A stretch of 64,000 nucleotides of DNA from Megalonaias nervosa (lineage: Eukaryota > Mollusca > Bivalvia > Unionida > Unionidae), in NCBI GenBank assembly GCA_016617855.1, contig JAECUM010028771.1:21308-85307 (forward strand), written 5' to 3'. The position numbers and the translations under genes were made by a program. Shown here piece by piece: positions 12,599-25,204 of the stretch. How positions within the stretch are numbered: the stretch's first letter is position 1; the number at the start of each line of letters is the position of its first letter. The notes beneath the pieces are model-generated. The model saw nothing but the letters and a program-made list of their open reading frames with translations, did not search any database and was not told where the DNA came from.

Positions 12599-12724
12599 TG
12601 ATCTTCTTCCCAATCTCATTAAATGACACTGCCTTGGCAATGATGTTTAGTTGTTCCATTATCAACAAGATGTGATTTCTGTGGGTATGTAGTTCCGGAT
12701 GCTTCTCCTTGTTCCATATAGCAT
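12599..12724 (-). CDS. ROCO-HEPN gene, exon 6: COR domain, middle
   Basis: Small 126-bp exon found by its COR text DAIWNKEKHPELHTHRNHI and LLIMEQLNIIAK. It begins after 'ctttcacag' with two bases that complete an Asp codon left by the phase-1 end of exon 5. This is the helical part of COR that normally follows a GILTxELV segment, which is how exon 5 ends. The 3' end (A|GTTAAC, phase 1) is the least certain splice site of the gene. COR mediates dimerisation of ROCO GTPases (family knowledge). Confidence 0.78.
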
Positions 12725-13394
12725 CTGTGAAAGAAAAGAAACTAAGTTTATGTTGCGATATACTTTTGAAAACATGTTTTTAAAACATCAGGGACATTTA
12801 TTCTCATGGATTTGGAGGTGAAATTGTTGCATTTAATTTCATTGTGAACAGAATATATATTCAACAAACCAATAAAACCAACAAAAACAAATATCAATAA
12901 ATGCAATTCCTTAAAGCTTGTATTCCTAAAGTTGCTATGATACTGAAAAAAAAACTCATGTCAGATCTTCCAAAGCTTATTTAAAGGATCTTGACTCCCC
13001 ATTGATGATAACCTAAACTTCGCATAATTCTAGTTTAGAACCAAGGATATTTAAAGTTAGTACCATAATTAACGCTATAATATAAAAGTAATAAACTAAA
13101 ATGGGAGTTCTGGACACTTTATCACTACGTGATAAAAAGTGCTTGAGAGAGCCCCCATTGATCTATCCTACTGTGTTGTGGGGGTTCTGGACCACTTTAG
13201 AGAAATGGGGGTTTTGGACCTGGGGTGGTCACTCCAACGTAGATAAATGGGTGTTTTTGGACCACTCAAGGGTACAAAATTGGCGTTCTGGGCCAGTGGG
13301 TAGTCACTTCAGCACCTGTTCTGGACAACAATTGGTTGTATTAGAGATGTGATTGTAGTATAGTGACAATATCTCTTCCCTGTTATCTTCAGAG

Positions 13395-13577
13395 CATCTA
13401 TCGACTGGGATCTATTGATGAGGTTCACAGTAGTATTCAAATAGTGGAATTAAGTGAAGAGGAGTCTAAGGATGGCTGAAGCATGCAAAGGAGCTTATGG
13501 TGTATGCGAATAAGGATTTGATTTATGTTCCTGAGATGATATATTGTGACAAGAGTGAAGATGAATATGAGATCGAG
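13395..13577 (+). pseudogene. Unrecognised acidic ORF end, frameshifted, next to integrase relic
   Basis: Reads RLGSIDEVHSSIQIVELSE, then after a frame change AKELMVYANKDLIYVPEMI and an acidic end SEDEYEIEQ before TAG near 13577. Composition and the continuous sense of the text look coding, but I recognise no family. It lies convergent with the integrase relic 300 bp away and may be another gene of the same Polinton-like element. Confidence 0.3.
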
Positions 13578-13889
13578 CAGTAGGTGAGATGCAGTTATAG
13601 TCATCAGCGACTGGTGCATCAGTATAATCAGCAATACCACATAACAAATAAGCTGAAGCATTTTAATTTCGCAGCGCTGCAGCGAGATTATTTTTATCAG
13701 TTGCTGAATAGAGTGACTCAAGTGCAGTTGAAGGGTCGTGTAAAATTTATAAAATTTGAGTATGTGTTTAAGCATATATTTGAGAATTTGAGAGGATGGG
13801 TCTTTCCCAGCATGCAGCAAAAGGTGAGACGGTATCTGGGAATAGCACAGGCAAGGTGTTTGATAAGATTATTTTGGAGGCATTGGCGT

Positions 13890-14708
13890 CTAATGAAAAA
13901 ATGGCTTCAGCGATGCCGTTGGAATCCACAAGTTGAATTGTTCAATATAACCAAACCATTTGATGAGCAATTTTTTTCCTTTGGCTGAGATGATTTTTAT
14001 GTTTCATTTTTTTTTTTGTAATTCCTGCTCATAAAAAGAACCATGTATGGGCTCTCCCGATGAATCTTTGAGCGTGTAAGTGACCATAATGTTTTTTTTT
14101 TGAATGGTATAGACGTCGAAGACTTCTTCGGTCCAATTAGGGGTGTATCCCTTTTAGAATGTAGTTTTTGTCTGCTAATTCTGAAGTGGTCACCTACATT
14201 GAATTTGGATCTAAAAATAAAGCGTCTGTGACCTGTTGTTTTTTGTCAGCTGAAGAGGCTTCTGTGGGAGTCCATTTAATGCTGCGGTGTCAGGTGTGAT
14301 TACATTGGTCAACGATTTCTGGCAAAAAAATATAAGTATTGGTTGGTGTTATCTCTGGCAAATCTCTTCCACATGCGATTTTTGAGAGGCCTGTTAAACC
14401 GCTCTACGATGTCCACTTTGATTTGATTGTGTGTGCTCTACAAGATAATATTTTTTTAAAGCCAATCTGAGATGGTTTTGTTATAAAATTCACTACAATC
14501 ATCTGCCCATAATTTATTCGGCTTTCGTGCACCTACAATGCTATCGAACACTTCAGCTATAGAATTTCTGCTTTTGTTTTTCAGAGGAACTACCCATGTG
14601 TATTTGCTAAACACCTTGATGACCGTCATGAGATATTTGCAATGATTGTTGCATGCGCTGTAATTTCTCATGTCAACGAGATCTGCTGACCATATACCGT
14701 CTTCCATG
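13890..14708 (-). pseudogene. Polinton/Maverick-type rve integrase, broken
   Basis: Starts directly at the edge of the 48-bp array and reads WSADLVDMRNYSACNN, SKYTWVVPLKNKS, LWADDCSEFYNKTISDWL and, after a TAA and frame change, DIVERFNRPLKNRMWKRF. The three catalytic acids (D in ADLVDM, D in WADD, E in VERFN) are all present. A chromodomain-like end (LLIKWFGYIEQFNLWIP) precedes the stop near 13890. This integrase type is characteristic of Polintons and related transposon-derived proteins. Several stops and frameshifts make it dead. The N-terminal zinc-binding part is missing, replaced by the minisatellite. Confidence 0.75.
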
Positions 14709-16396
14709 ATCGCGATGTGCAGGTATTGACAATATATCCAACTCTGGACGCTTTGGATCGCGGTGTGCAGGTATTGACAATATATCCGTCTCTGGATGCT
14801 TTGCATCGCGGTGTGCAGGTATTGACAATATATCTGTCTCTGGACGCCTTCCATCGCGGTGTGCAGGTGTTGACAATATATCCGACTCTGGACGCCTTGC
14901 ATCGCGGTGTGCAGGTATTGACAATATATCCGACTCTGGACGCCTTGCATCGCGGTGTGCAGGTATTGACACTATATCCGACTCTGGACGCCTTGCATCG
15001 TGGTGTGCAGGTATTGACACTATATCCGTCTCTGGACGCCTTGCATCGTGGTGTGCAGGTATTGACAATATATCTGTCATTGGACACTTTGCATCATGGT
15101 GTGCAGGTATTGACAATATATCCGTCTCTGGACCCTTTGCATCGCGGTGTGCAGGTATTGACAATATATCAGACTCTGGACCCTTTGCATCGCGGTGTGC
15201 AGGTATTGACAAAATATCCGTCTCTGGATGCTTTGCATCGCGGTGTGCAGGTATTGACAATATATCCGTCTCTGGATGCTTTGCATCGCGGTGTGCAGGT
15301 ATTGACAATATATCCGACCCTGGATAGTTTGCATCATGGTGTGCAGGTATTGACAATATATCTGTCTCTGGACAGTTTGCATCGTGGTGTGCAGGTGTTG
15401 ACAATATATCCGACTCTGGACAGTTTGCATCATGGTGTGCAGGTATTGACAATATATCCGACTCTGGACAGTTTGCATCATGGTGTGCAGGTATTGATAA
15501 TATATCCGACTTTGGATAGTTTGCATCATGGTGTGCAGGTGTTGACAATATATCCGACTCTGGACAGTTTGCATCATGGTGTGCAGGTGTTGACAATATA
15601 TCCGACTCTGGACAGTTTGCATCATGGTGTGCAGGTATTGACAATATATCCGACTTTGGATAGTTTGCATCGTGGTGTGCAGGTATTGACAATATATCCG
15701 ACTCTGGACAGTTTGCATCATGGTGTGCAGGTATTGACAATATATCCGACCCTGGATAGTTTGCGTCATGATGTGCAGGTATTGACAATATATCCGACCC
15801 TGGATAGTTTGCATCATGGTGTGCAGGTGTTGACAATATATCCGACCCTGGACAGTTTGCATCGCGGTGTGCAGGTGTTGACGATATATCCGTCTCTGGA
15901 CAGTTTGCATCGTGATGTGCAGGTATTAACAATATATCCGACTCTGGACAGTTTGCATCATGGTGCACAGGCATCAACAATAAATTCTACTTTGGTCTGT
16001 TTTGATCATGGTGTGCAGGTCTTAAGATTACATCATAATGTTGACAGTTTTCATCATGGTGTGCAGGTCATGAGATTACATCATAATGTTGACAGTTTTC
16101 ATCATGGTGTGCAGGTCTTGAGATTACATCATAATGTTGACAGTTTTCATCATGGTGTGCAGGTCTTGAGATTACATCATAATGTTGACAGTTTTCATCA
16201 TGGTGTGCAGGTCTTTAGATTACATCATAATGTTGACAGTTTTCATCATGGTGTGCAGGTCTTGAGATTACATCATAATGTTGACAGTTTTCATCATGGT
16301 GTGCAGGTCTTGAGATTACATCATAATGTTGACAGTTTTCATCATGGTGTGCAGGTACTGACAATAAATCCTGCTGTGGAGATTTTTCATCATGGT
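14706..16396. repeat. 48-bp minisatellite, about 35 copies in three blocks
   Basis: Regular 48-bp period marked by 'gtgtgcaggtattgacaa'. Block 1 (to about 15.33 kb) has 'catcgcgg' and 'gctttg' or 'gccttg'. Block 2 (to about 15.97 kb) has 'catcatgg' and 'cagtttg'. Block 3 (16.01-16.35 kb) has 'gagattacatcataatg' in place of the middle. The unit is a multiple of 3 and almost stop-free, so long frames of 578 codons (plus) and 435 codons (minus) run through it. These are artefacts of periodicity. Confidence 0.96.
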
Positions 16397-17767
16397 GGCA
16401 TTTCCTTTGCTTTAGGATGTGACATACTTCATCAGCATATCCAAAATGAGTGAGACTGGTACGGTAAGTGTTACCAAATTTCTGGATCCATCCTTGTCTT
16501 CATTCAAAAATGTGGCTGATACATAATTAAAAATGATAAGGATATTATAGCTCAGTTTGTTTGTTTTTCACTGACATACCACTGTTATCTGGTGATGTCT
16601 GGTTTGGTCCATTTGTGTAGATTATGAACTTTGTGGAAAGAAAACATCTTATGCACATGGTTCAATTTTCATAATGCTAAAGTTGCTGGAATTCAAGGGG
16701 TACTAATTTCCAAAGAACGGTCAATTGATATTCAAATCATGGTAAGTATCAGCTACAAAATTCAAGCAAATTATACCACAATAACTTACATTTGACAAGG
16801 CTTACTCTCCTTATCATGCGATCACATTTCAGTTTTTCAATAGTGTAGGTGAAACTGGGTCAAATATACAAATAGCTAAAAATATAAAAGTGATGCATGC
16901 ATGAAACTTAAGTGATATTTACCTAGATTTGGTATGACCAATTTATTTTCCATGAAATAAACTCACATAACAATTTTTATGTGGAGGTGAGCTTAGGTTC
17001 AATATATAGTGGAAGTACTGAATGTAAGCTAACAATTAAAAACAAAAACAACTCAGTCTTGAAATATGAGTCACACTGATATAGTATTGATAAGCTTAAG
17101 TTCCTTTCATTAGGATGTATTGAATTAATCTTGATGAGATGCATACACATGCCCGTTTTATAAATCCAAATGAAACCAAATATGAGATGGTGTTGGTGTA
17201 ATGAACAAAGATCTAAATTGCAATAGTCATCCAACCATGCAATTAGGTCACAATGACCCAAGATTTTTCACAGTAGAGTTGCTTTCATTGATATATATCC
17301 ATACACCAAATTTTATTCATGTGGGTGAAGCAAGCTCCAACATATTGAGGTGATAATGTACAACATAAAAGATATCAGTCACTTCATTGTGAAGATTTCG
17401 TCACATTACCCTAGTTTTGTTGACATGTATCTGCATACAAATCTGCACTGTGTTGGTGAAATACAGTTCAAGATACATTGGGTATAACAAGCTAACAGCT
17501 GAAAATACATGTCACGTAAGAATGTGAATTAGGTCCCAATAATCATATTTTAACATTGTTGAGTTATTTGAGTAACATATGTAAAGATGTATCCACATGC
17601 CAATTTTCATGCGTGTATGTGAAATATGTTCTGAGATATTGAAGGTATAATAAAGAACTACAGGGTGAAATGGTAAAATGATATACCCTCCTCTCAACTT
17701 CACTGGTGAGTCAATACAAAGAGAGATATTTTGAAAATGGACAAAAGAGAATAAGAAATGTACAAAC
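16397..17767. other. Intron 5, unique part
   Basis: AT-rich, with loosely repeated phrases ('tgcatacaaatc', 'aaatatgttc') in 16.9-17.6 kb. No gene or element recognised. Confidence 0.5.
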
Positions 17768-17931
17768 CGACAAGTTCTAAAGTAAGGATTCCCTTCTCCT
17801 GGAAGTCGAACCATTTCTGTGTGATATCACTGTCAGTAGCTGGTAGGTTAGGCTGAGCATTAATGAGGGACTTCAGGGCATCAATCAACCATTTTGGGTC
17901 CAACACAATATTATCTCTCAATACTTCAATG
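17768..17931 (-). CDS. ROCO-HEPN gene, exon 5: COR domain
   Basis: Begins after 'tcttttcag' with one base that completes Ser from exon 4. Reads IEVLRDNIVLDPKWLIDAL, then KWFDFQEKGILTLELV, and stops at G|GTTTGT (phase 1). The core VLDPxWLIDAL is the classic COR signature seen in MFHAS1/LRRK-type ROCO proteins. Phases on both sides match neighbouring exons exactly (164 bp: 1 + 54 codons + 1). Confidence 0.87.
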
Positions 17932-18699
17932 CTGAAAAGAAGAAATATTTCAAATAACTTGTAGGTAATTAATGACTCTTTTATGTTATTACACTTGAAT
18001 CTAATCAGCAGTACTACCAACCTCAATTTGTGTTTATTACTGAACAATTAAATAAATCTGTGTAAAACAGTTCTCTATTTGACAAAGAAGTCAGATAAAA
18101 GCAAAACACTTGTTATGCTTTTATAGCATTATTATGTATTTCAACTGATAGTTTCTAAATACTAAATTCCATCAAGTACTAATGCAGATCAACCAATTTT
18201 AATTTCAAAACTCAAAAACTATCATGAACCAAGTACTACTGAGGTCAGCCAGCCAATTTTTATTAAAACATAGACCAACTCGGATACCTTCATTACTTAT
18301 AACGCCTCAAAAACATCCCTTATTTTGCCCTTAATTCTCCAAATTTTAATAAAATTTTGTAATCAATTGACAACTTGTCATGTTAACATGTTAATATTGT
18401 AAGCCGATTACTCAGTCACACAGTAGACTGGTTCCCACTGGTTTTGTAATGTGTGGATAGAGCACTTAAAAATTATTGTTTTCATATTTATTTTCAAAAT
18501 CTTTAATTTTAAAAACAATTGATGAGTTCAGCTATAAAACTATGTGCGGTTGACGGCCTTTCAATCTGTATATCTGACTTACCATTAGTTGAATCCCATG
18601 TACATATCTATCAAAGAAAATAGTTCCATGAACGTAATACTATATGACTGCTCAGTGTTTAATAACTTCTATGTGCACAACTGAATATTTTGTGCAAAA

Positions 18700-19450
18700 C
18701 CCAGTTTTTTCACCTTTCTCAGCAATCTTGACCTTGACGGTGTCACTTTCTGACTCCAAAACTGACCGGATTCTTTCTTACCCATAGTGCAAGCCATTCA
18801 CAAAGTTTGGTCCATGTATATAATGTAGAACTAATGCCACTATGCAAAAACAATATTTTAAAGTCATTGCAGCATTTATCTTCCACAGTCAAGACCAAAC
18901 TTAAAAGCCTTTAATGCTATGCCAAGTCCAAGTTATCAAACAAACTGGCAAGTGCAATATGGAGAATACAAGTTATTGTCCAGTTTAAGTAATATTTCTT
19001 CTTCCAGTCAGTGACACTCACTTTTCTCTTGACACCCTAACTGATAGGGTTCTTCCTTACCCACGTGCAAATCATCCATTTTTGGTGACTGTAAATATGC
19101 TAAATTCCAGTTATTGTGCAGAAACTATTTCTCTTTTTTTCTGCCAATGACTTTGACTACTGACCCGCTGAGCCCCATATCAATTAGCATTTATCTTACC
19201 ATAAGTTAAAGTTATCCCCAATGTTTAGTAACTGTAGATGGTGGAACTCGTGTTTGTTATTTCAGCCATAGTGATTTTAACCTTTGAGCTCTGCTCCCAA
19301 AAGTCAATATGATTCTTCATTATCTGAACTGAAACCAATCCACAAACTTTGGTAGCTAGAGATAGTGAAAAAACTATTTGTGATGAAGTCTTAGATCTAC
19401 TGTAGTTCCACATACACATATAGAATGAGCACACTTTGAGCATTTGCAAA
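18700..19450 (+). repeat. Interspersed repeat (TGACCTTGACC type)
   Basis: Two or three diverged tandem copies of the family also seen at 0.64-1.17 kb: 'tgaccttgacggtgtcac', 'actgatagggttcttcc', 'caaatcatccatttttgg'. Non-coding. Confidence 0.5.
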
Positions 19451-19627
19451 CGTGTTCGTTAACTGGACATTAATGTGGGCTTTTCATTCAAAATGAAGTC
19501 CTAAAAACCCCAACAAAATCACAAAGCAGATCTGCCATTGCCCACACGGGTTGCTGACATATGGAAACTTCAGAATGCAAATTTACATATGTATTGAAAA
19601 TGAACATTTTGAAAGAAAAGTGTGGTG

Positions 19628-19629
<2 letters not shown>

Positions 19630-19673
<44 letters not shown>
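19630..19673. repeat. (TA)n microsatellite
   Basis: About 21 TA dinucleotides. Open frames across it are artefacts. Confidence 0.97.
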
Positions 19674-19679
<6 letters not shown>

Positions 19680-19921
19680 TGTGATGCATATTTAATTTGT
19701 ATTGTGTGTTGCCTTTTCTCCATGAATATGTTATGTTTGTCTGTATTTTGTAATTGTCCTTGGTCCATAAATGAGAGTCATTGAGCATAGCGCCTACCTG
19801 AGACAAATATTGCTATTTCGTAAACAACATATTACCTGGCTAATATTTCTCTATGATTATAGATTAAATATTCAGATCATTATTAATGGAGGTAAACATG
19901 GTTGTTTGAGATTGAATTTAG

Positions 19922-20079
19922 GATATTGGCGTTCCCTTTGAGATTTCCCTGCATGTCTCAGTAAATCAAGCCTTGAAGTTTGGCAAAAACATTCAGAAAG
20001 CCATGCTGTATGCAGATAGAGACTTCTTCTTCAGAATACTTAAGGAGGCTGCTGTAAAAGATTACCATGTGAGGCTGTG
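19922..20079 (+). other. Possible orphan exon on the plus strand
   Basis: An open 52-codon stretch lies between AG (19920-19921) and a consensus donor GTG|GTGAGA. It reads DIGVPFEISLHVSVNQALK, KNIQKAMLYADRD and FFFRILKEAAVKDYHVRLW. The stretch is lysine/phenylalanine-rich and protein-like. I do not recognise the family and see no partner exons. It could be a transposon fragment or a chance frame. Confidence 0.25.
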
Positions 20080-21476
20080 GTGAGAAGCAACTTGGTCTCA
20101 CTTTGCACTACCACCATCATTTTAACTGGAAGGCAAGCTAAGGTCCCCATTACGACTTCCCCCTTGTGACACCCAAACTGGGAGGTTTAAGGGTCCTGGA
20201 TGGGGAGTGTACTCTGTAGCTAACTGAAGAGACTAGATATCTCAGCATAGAGGGGGACACCGACCACCCTTATACTGCCTTGCAAACTCTTGGCAGGCCC
20301 TTACAAAACCTTTGGCAACTCGATGAACATAATTGAATCGTAAAGCAAGAGGATATCTGGATGTGAGGCTACCCCTGAAAGGCTCTTCAAATTGGAGAAA
20401 ATTGTGTTTTCTTCCAAGCCCAAGGGCTTGGGACAAAATCCCTAGGGGAATAAGCTGGTATACTCTATCATGTTCTGAATAATGGTGCTAAACCCATAAC
20501 AAACACACATTAATGTTGTTCAAAACAATCATTTAACTGGGGAGTTCTGATAACCCTAAAAAAAACATTCTCCGTTAAGACAATCACTATTTTTCTGTAT
20601 GTTAGACCAATTTTCAGCATGATCTATTGAAATAGCATTTACTGTTTTTTGTCAAGTTAGAAAACATGCATTTGAAATGTTCTGAAGTGTGATCTTAAGC
20701 AGCGAAGACAAATAACATATTCAACTAGGTGTTTGTAAAGTACACTTATACTGTAATCACCTCTGGCAGTTTCAAAAAGTACAGTTCCAAATCCATGGAA
20801 TTCAATGACTTCTTGCTAGATCACTCATCTTGCTGTAATTATTATTCTTGTTATGTTTTTTGTTATGTTCTTTTAAACTGTACATGGCAAAGACAGTCAT
20901 ATCTCTCTGCCATATGATATGCTGAAATCAACATATTATGATATCCAATAAATGAAATTGTTGCCCCTCTTGTTTTATTTTTAAAGACTATATTACCTTT
21001 TGCACTTCAATGCTTATGATTGAACTTTTTATGAGATGACTTTCCCTTTGACCTTCAGCATATTTTCATCTGTTGGACAATATTTCGAAACAAATGGTAA
21101 GTAGCTGTTTCATCGTAAAGGTATTTTGAATGGAGAACATGGGCAGATGAACAGCATCCGAGGTACTCCAGGAAACTGAGTATGGTTCCCTTACCAACTC
21201 CTCTGAAGTGTTAAATCAAACTCAGATCAAATTAAACCCCAACAAGCCAGTATCTTCATTTGACTACCAATATTGTTCTTTTATATTGTTTTCCAGTATT
21301 CCATTGTCTATTATTCATATGTCATTTAAGCATAATACATCTTGTCAGACTGTAGTGGACAACAGATCTAATGCTAGGATCCTGTCTGCACTGAATTTGC
21401 AACAGTAAAACTACCATTATATGATAGCATCATCAAATTATTGTATAAAAAATTGCTACCTGCGTTATAATCTCAC

Positions 21477-21598
21477 CTGAAGTAGATGACTGTTCCTGTT
21501 TCATGCAGATATCTAAGAAACAGATCCAGTTCTTCACTTTCTTCAATTCGAACAGTTCCTTCCTTGTTTAAATTTTCCATGGTACTGTGAGAAATCAC
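21477..21598 (-). CDS. ROCO-HEPN gene, exon 4: start of COR domain
   Basis: Acceptor 'aattgcag' then VISHSTMENLNKEGTVRIE and ELDLFLRYLHETGTVIYF, donor CAG|GTGAGA. The 122-bp exon starts in phase 0 and ends in phase 2; the first base of exon 5 completes a Ser. The ELDLFLRYLHETG helix, followed by a Gly/Tyr-rich strand, is the usual entry to COR. Confidence 0.87.
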
Positions 21599-22224
21599 CT
21601 GCAATTACAGGTTAAAAAAGCCCTTAATTTCATTAGTTAATAAATAAAATATGTATCTGCTTTAAACTCTTAACTGCTATTTTGTTACGTCGTTATTACA
21701 TTATTTAACATGATATAGGTACTCACCTTGACAACATTCAAGTAGATATAGGTATAATAATTTGACCTTGAAACTATTAAAGTAGGAATAGTTGCCCTAA
21801 TTTGACTTTGCTAATATTCAAGTAACCTTATTGCTCAGCTTGATCACCTCAGTCATATGTTGTGCATGTATCAAGAGTTGGATGTTTATGCTACAGGTTA
21901 CACTGATGACAGTGCCAACATCCAATTGAACTTAGGAAATGGCCTGATCATCTATTTCAGTCATGTGTCAGAGAGCCTGCAGCAATTAACTGCATGTGTA
22001 TACTCCTGGTCACACTGACGAACAAGTGTCAGTGTATGGCTTCATTAGATCACCTCAGTCATGTGACATACAGCCTTCATCGAAGTGAGCTTATGCGTCT
22101 GGTTTGGTTGCCATAATCACGTGTTATACATCCTGCATCCAAGTGAGCTTATGGGTTTGGCTTGGTTACCTTCATCATGTGTCATGTATATTACATTCAT
22201 CGACAATTGCATATGCTAGAGGCA

Positions 22225-22760
22225 AGTGTTAGGCATCCAGCAACAACATGTGTATGATACAGCCTAGTGTCAGACATGCAGAATCAACAGAATGTATGTT
22301 ACAGCCAAGTGTCAGGCATTCAGCAACAACAGCATGCATATGCTACAGACTACACTGTAAGACATCAATAAGAGCATGTGGATACTACAGCATACAGTGT
22401 CAGGCATCCAGCAACAACAACACATGTATGCTAAAGCCTAGTGTCAGGCAACCAGCAACAACAGCGTTTATGTTACAGTCTACAGTATCAGGGAGTAGAC
22501 AGATATGTGACATGTAAATGATAGCAGATAAGTGACATGTGCATGACAGAAGACTGAAAAGTGACACGTGAATGACAGTAGACAAACATATGACAAGTAA
22601 ATGATAGAAACCAGAAAAGTGACATGTGAATGACAGTAACCAAATACTGATATGTAAATGAGAGAAGCCAGAAAAGTGGCATGGGAAAAAAGAAGATAGA
22701 AAATTGATGTAAGAATGAGAAAAGTGGCATGTGAATTGGGTACTAGAATGCAACTTTTAC
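22225..22760. repeat. Two degenerate tandem repeats
   Basis: 22225-22500 repeats 'gtgtcaggcatccagcaacaac' at roughly 45-65-bp spacing; a shorter form is 'tcaggcatccagcaac'. 22500-22760 repeats 'agtgacatgtgaatgacag' at about 30-60-bp spacing. Both make spurious open frames on the minus strand. Confidence 0.75.
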
Positions 22761-25204
22761 ACAATTATTAAGTTATGTATTTGACCCTACCCACCACCCA
22801 TGCCCAATTTGCTTCCTTCCATTCACAACAAAATATATCTGGTATAATTTGCTGTGGAAGATAATCGACCATAACGATGTAAAACCATATCCTATATTGT
22901 TGATGCAGCATCAGGCGGTCATGACTAACATACTATACGCAAAGCTTTTGTGCCCAATTTATTACAAGTTTTAATAGCATCTGCATCTCTAGTTTAAAGG
23001 TATGGTCACAAGGAACTGATTGGGTTTTAGGGAATATTATGAGGAACTTGGATTTTTTTTATTAAAAGCTAAAAATGCAAAATAAATTTAAATTAATTTG
23101 CAACTAATTACAATGAATACATCACATGACTTGAATTAAAGAATTTATTTGTGTCACAGAAACAACAAATATTTCTGGCATATTAATATGGGAATAGCAT
23201 TTTAAATTTAGTTGTGCTAGTTTTAGCTGGGCAAACGAGAATAAAGAATTTTGTTGGGCAATGAGAAAAATAGTTTTTCACATATAGCTAATAAAACATT
23301 TATCAAAAAGCGCATTTTAGAAATCTGAGAGGGGCTAATTTAAGACAAGGGTACATATTGCAATATGACATTAAATTCTGGTTGAATGAACTCAACTGGG
23401 CATTGGGGATGTCAACATCAGGCTGTGGGACTACATTACTGCATTTGATAAACAAAAATGTACTAGAATTATCAAAATCATTACATAAAATACATTTTTA
23501 AAACCAGACCATTTTTTGGAAGTATTTGCACAAGTAACATATGTGCATCTTAGCCAGGATTGGAGACTCAGATTTCAATATATTAACTCTGAGAAATGAG
23601 AGAATACACTGAGGATCTTTTGAACAGACAATGAACACATATTATCTGGGGAGGAGGGTTTGATAACCGTGGTGGTGATTTTGGGAATACAGAACTTTGC
23701 AGTATTTGTAAGATTACTATTTCCTGTTTCTAAATGGGGATGAATTCGAATACCAAAATGTATAATTAATTTTTTTTTATTTGGGATTTGGGCTAAAATA
23801 CAACATTACAGGTGGGATTAGATGATGAAGAGAATGTCTAGCAGTATAACACAGACGAGATTTTGTTGGAGATAAAGCTATAGCTCCTTTGCCAAGACTA
23901 TAGCTGATCAATACACTACAGAGCCATAGTGAAATTTAAGTCTCACTAAAGTACTATAATATCTAAGCAATAGTGTGATGAATCATAAAACATCAATAAA
24001 GTGTGGCTCATGTTAATATAATTCTCACAGGTCTCAGCATTATAAATTATTAACTTTCAGTGCTTCATATGTCAATATTAATGATCAGCAATATGGGATA
24101 CATTTTAATACATACATGAAGATATAAAAGACTTGTAGGATTGCTATCCTCAATACATATTGTAATATCATGTTTATTGACTTTAAATTATTAATATTCT
24201 GTAAATTTTGGTGTTTGTATTCACACAGCTTTGTCTCCCATTATCAATGTTGGTCCAAATTTGTCTTTTGGGTAGTTGTTTTGGCCTCTTTCATGTCCTT
24301 GTAAACTATTTAGAGTAGCATATTCATTGTATGAGGTAGAGAATTAAGTTATGTTGTCTTTAAATTATGTCTCTAAGTACAGAGTAATTCCACTGACAAT
24401 TTACTTGTATAAGTGCGAATTGCAATTCGCCTGCCATCATATGTTTGAATTTTACTAAGGTGTTAAGTATCATCGGAACCACTTGTGTTTCCCTTGCGTA
24501 CTTATGACCAAGGTTTTTCCCGTCAATCTGTGCATAAGACCAATGTGTCTAAAGGTTATAAATACCAGTCGTGTGCCGTGTTTTGGCAGATGCATTCAGT
24601 CTGGCAGCGAGTATACACGTAGGTATGATGTAGGCATAGAAGAGCAAGCACAACTGCGATATGCTTACATGTAGAGTAGGGAGCATCCATTTTATTATTC
24701 CTAAAGGGAGTATTTGTTATCTGCATATTACCTTACAGTGATCTTTAGTTAGTTATAAATAAGAAAAACAATTCTAAATGTATATTTCAAAGCATTAGCA
24801 CTTTCTGGAATATAACAGTACTATACTATACTCAATGGCAAACATATCTGAGTGGTATAATTTTCCATGTGTTTTATAATTCAATTTGTTGTACTCTTTC
24901 CTAAGAAATACATTGATCATATTTTCAATGATATTTTGTTTTCTGCGTACTTAATTTTACATTGAGCCACATGTATCAATGTAAAGTTAAGAACGCAGAA
25001 AACAAAAGGATTGTTTCCAGCTAATGGCATCAAAGCACATTATATATGGTAGTTAGCCAGGTTGTCTGCTGTTATCTTAACATTTACGTTTTTAAAGACC
25101 ATTTTCATCCCCTTATTGCATTTTTTACGAACATCATCAAACCAGGGTTTGTAGAAATGCTTGAGCATTGGAAATATTACCATTACTTTATTATGCTAAA
25201 AAGT

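Larger units (their letters stand above)
12725..17767 (-). other. Intron 5 of the ROCO-HEPN gene
   Basis: Holds a Polinton-type integrase relic and the 48-bp minisatellite, listed separately. 13.09-13.33 kb has loose G-rich repetition ('gggggttctggacc'). 16.4-17.77 kb shows nothing recognisable. Confidence 0.6.
17932..21476 (-). other. Intron 4 of the ROCO-HEPN gene
   Basis: Contains a dispersed-repeat stretch at 18.70-19.45 kb, a TA microsatellite, a possible plus-strand exon (19922-20079) and a GC-richer segment at about 20.1-20.45 kb that I cannot assign. Confidence 0.6.

Noticed and set aside
14673..16453. Very long open frames on both strands (578, 435 and 277 codons) suggesting a repeat protein
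   Set aside because: They coincide exactly with the 48-bp array, whose length is a multiple of 3 and nearly stop-free in several frames on both strands. No splice, start or flanking coding context.
24483..24674. Small plus-strand ORF of 63 codons
   Set aside because: No coding texture, no splice context, no recognised family; similar short frames occur by chance throughout.
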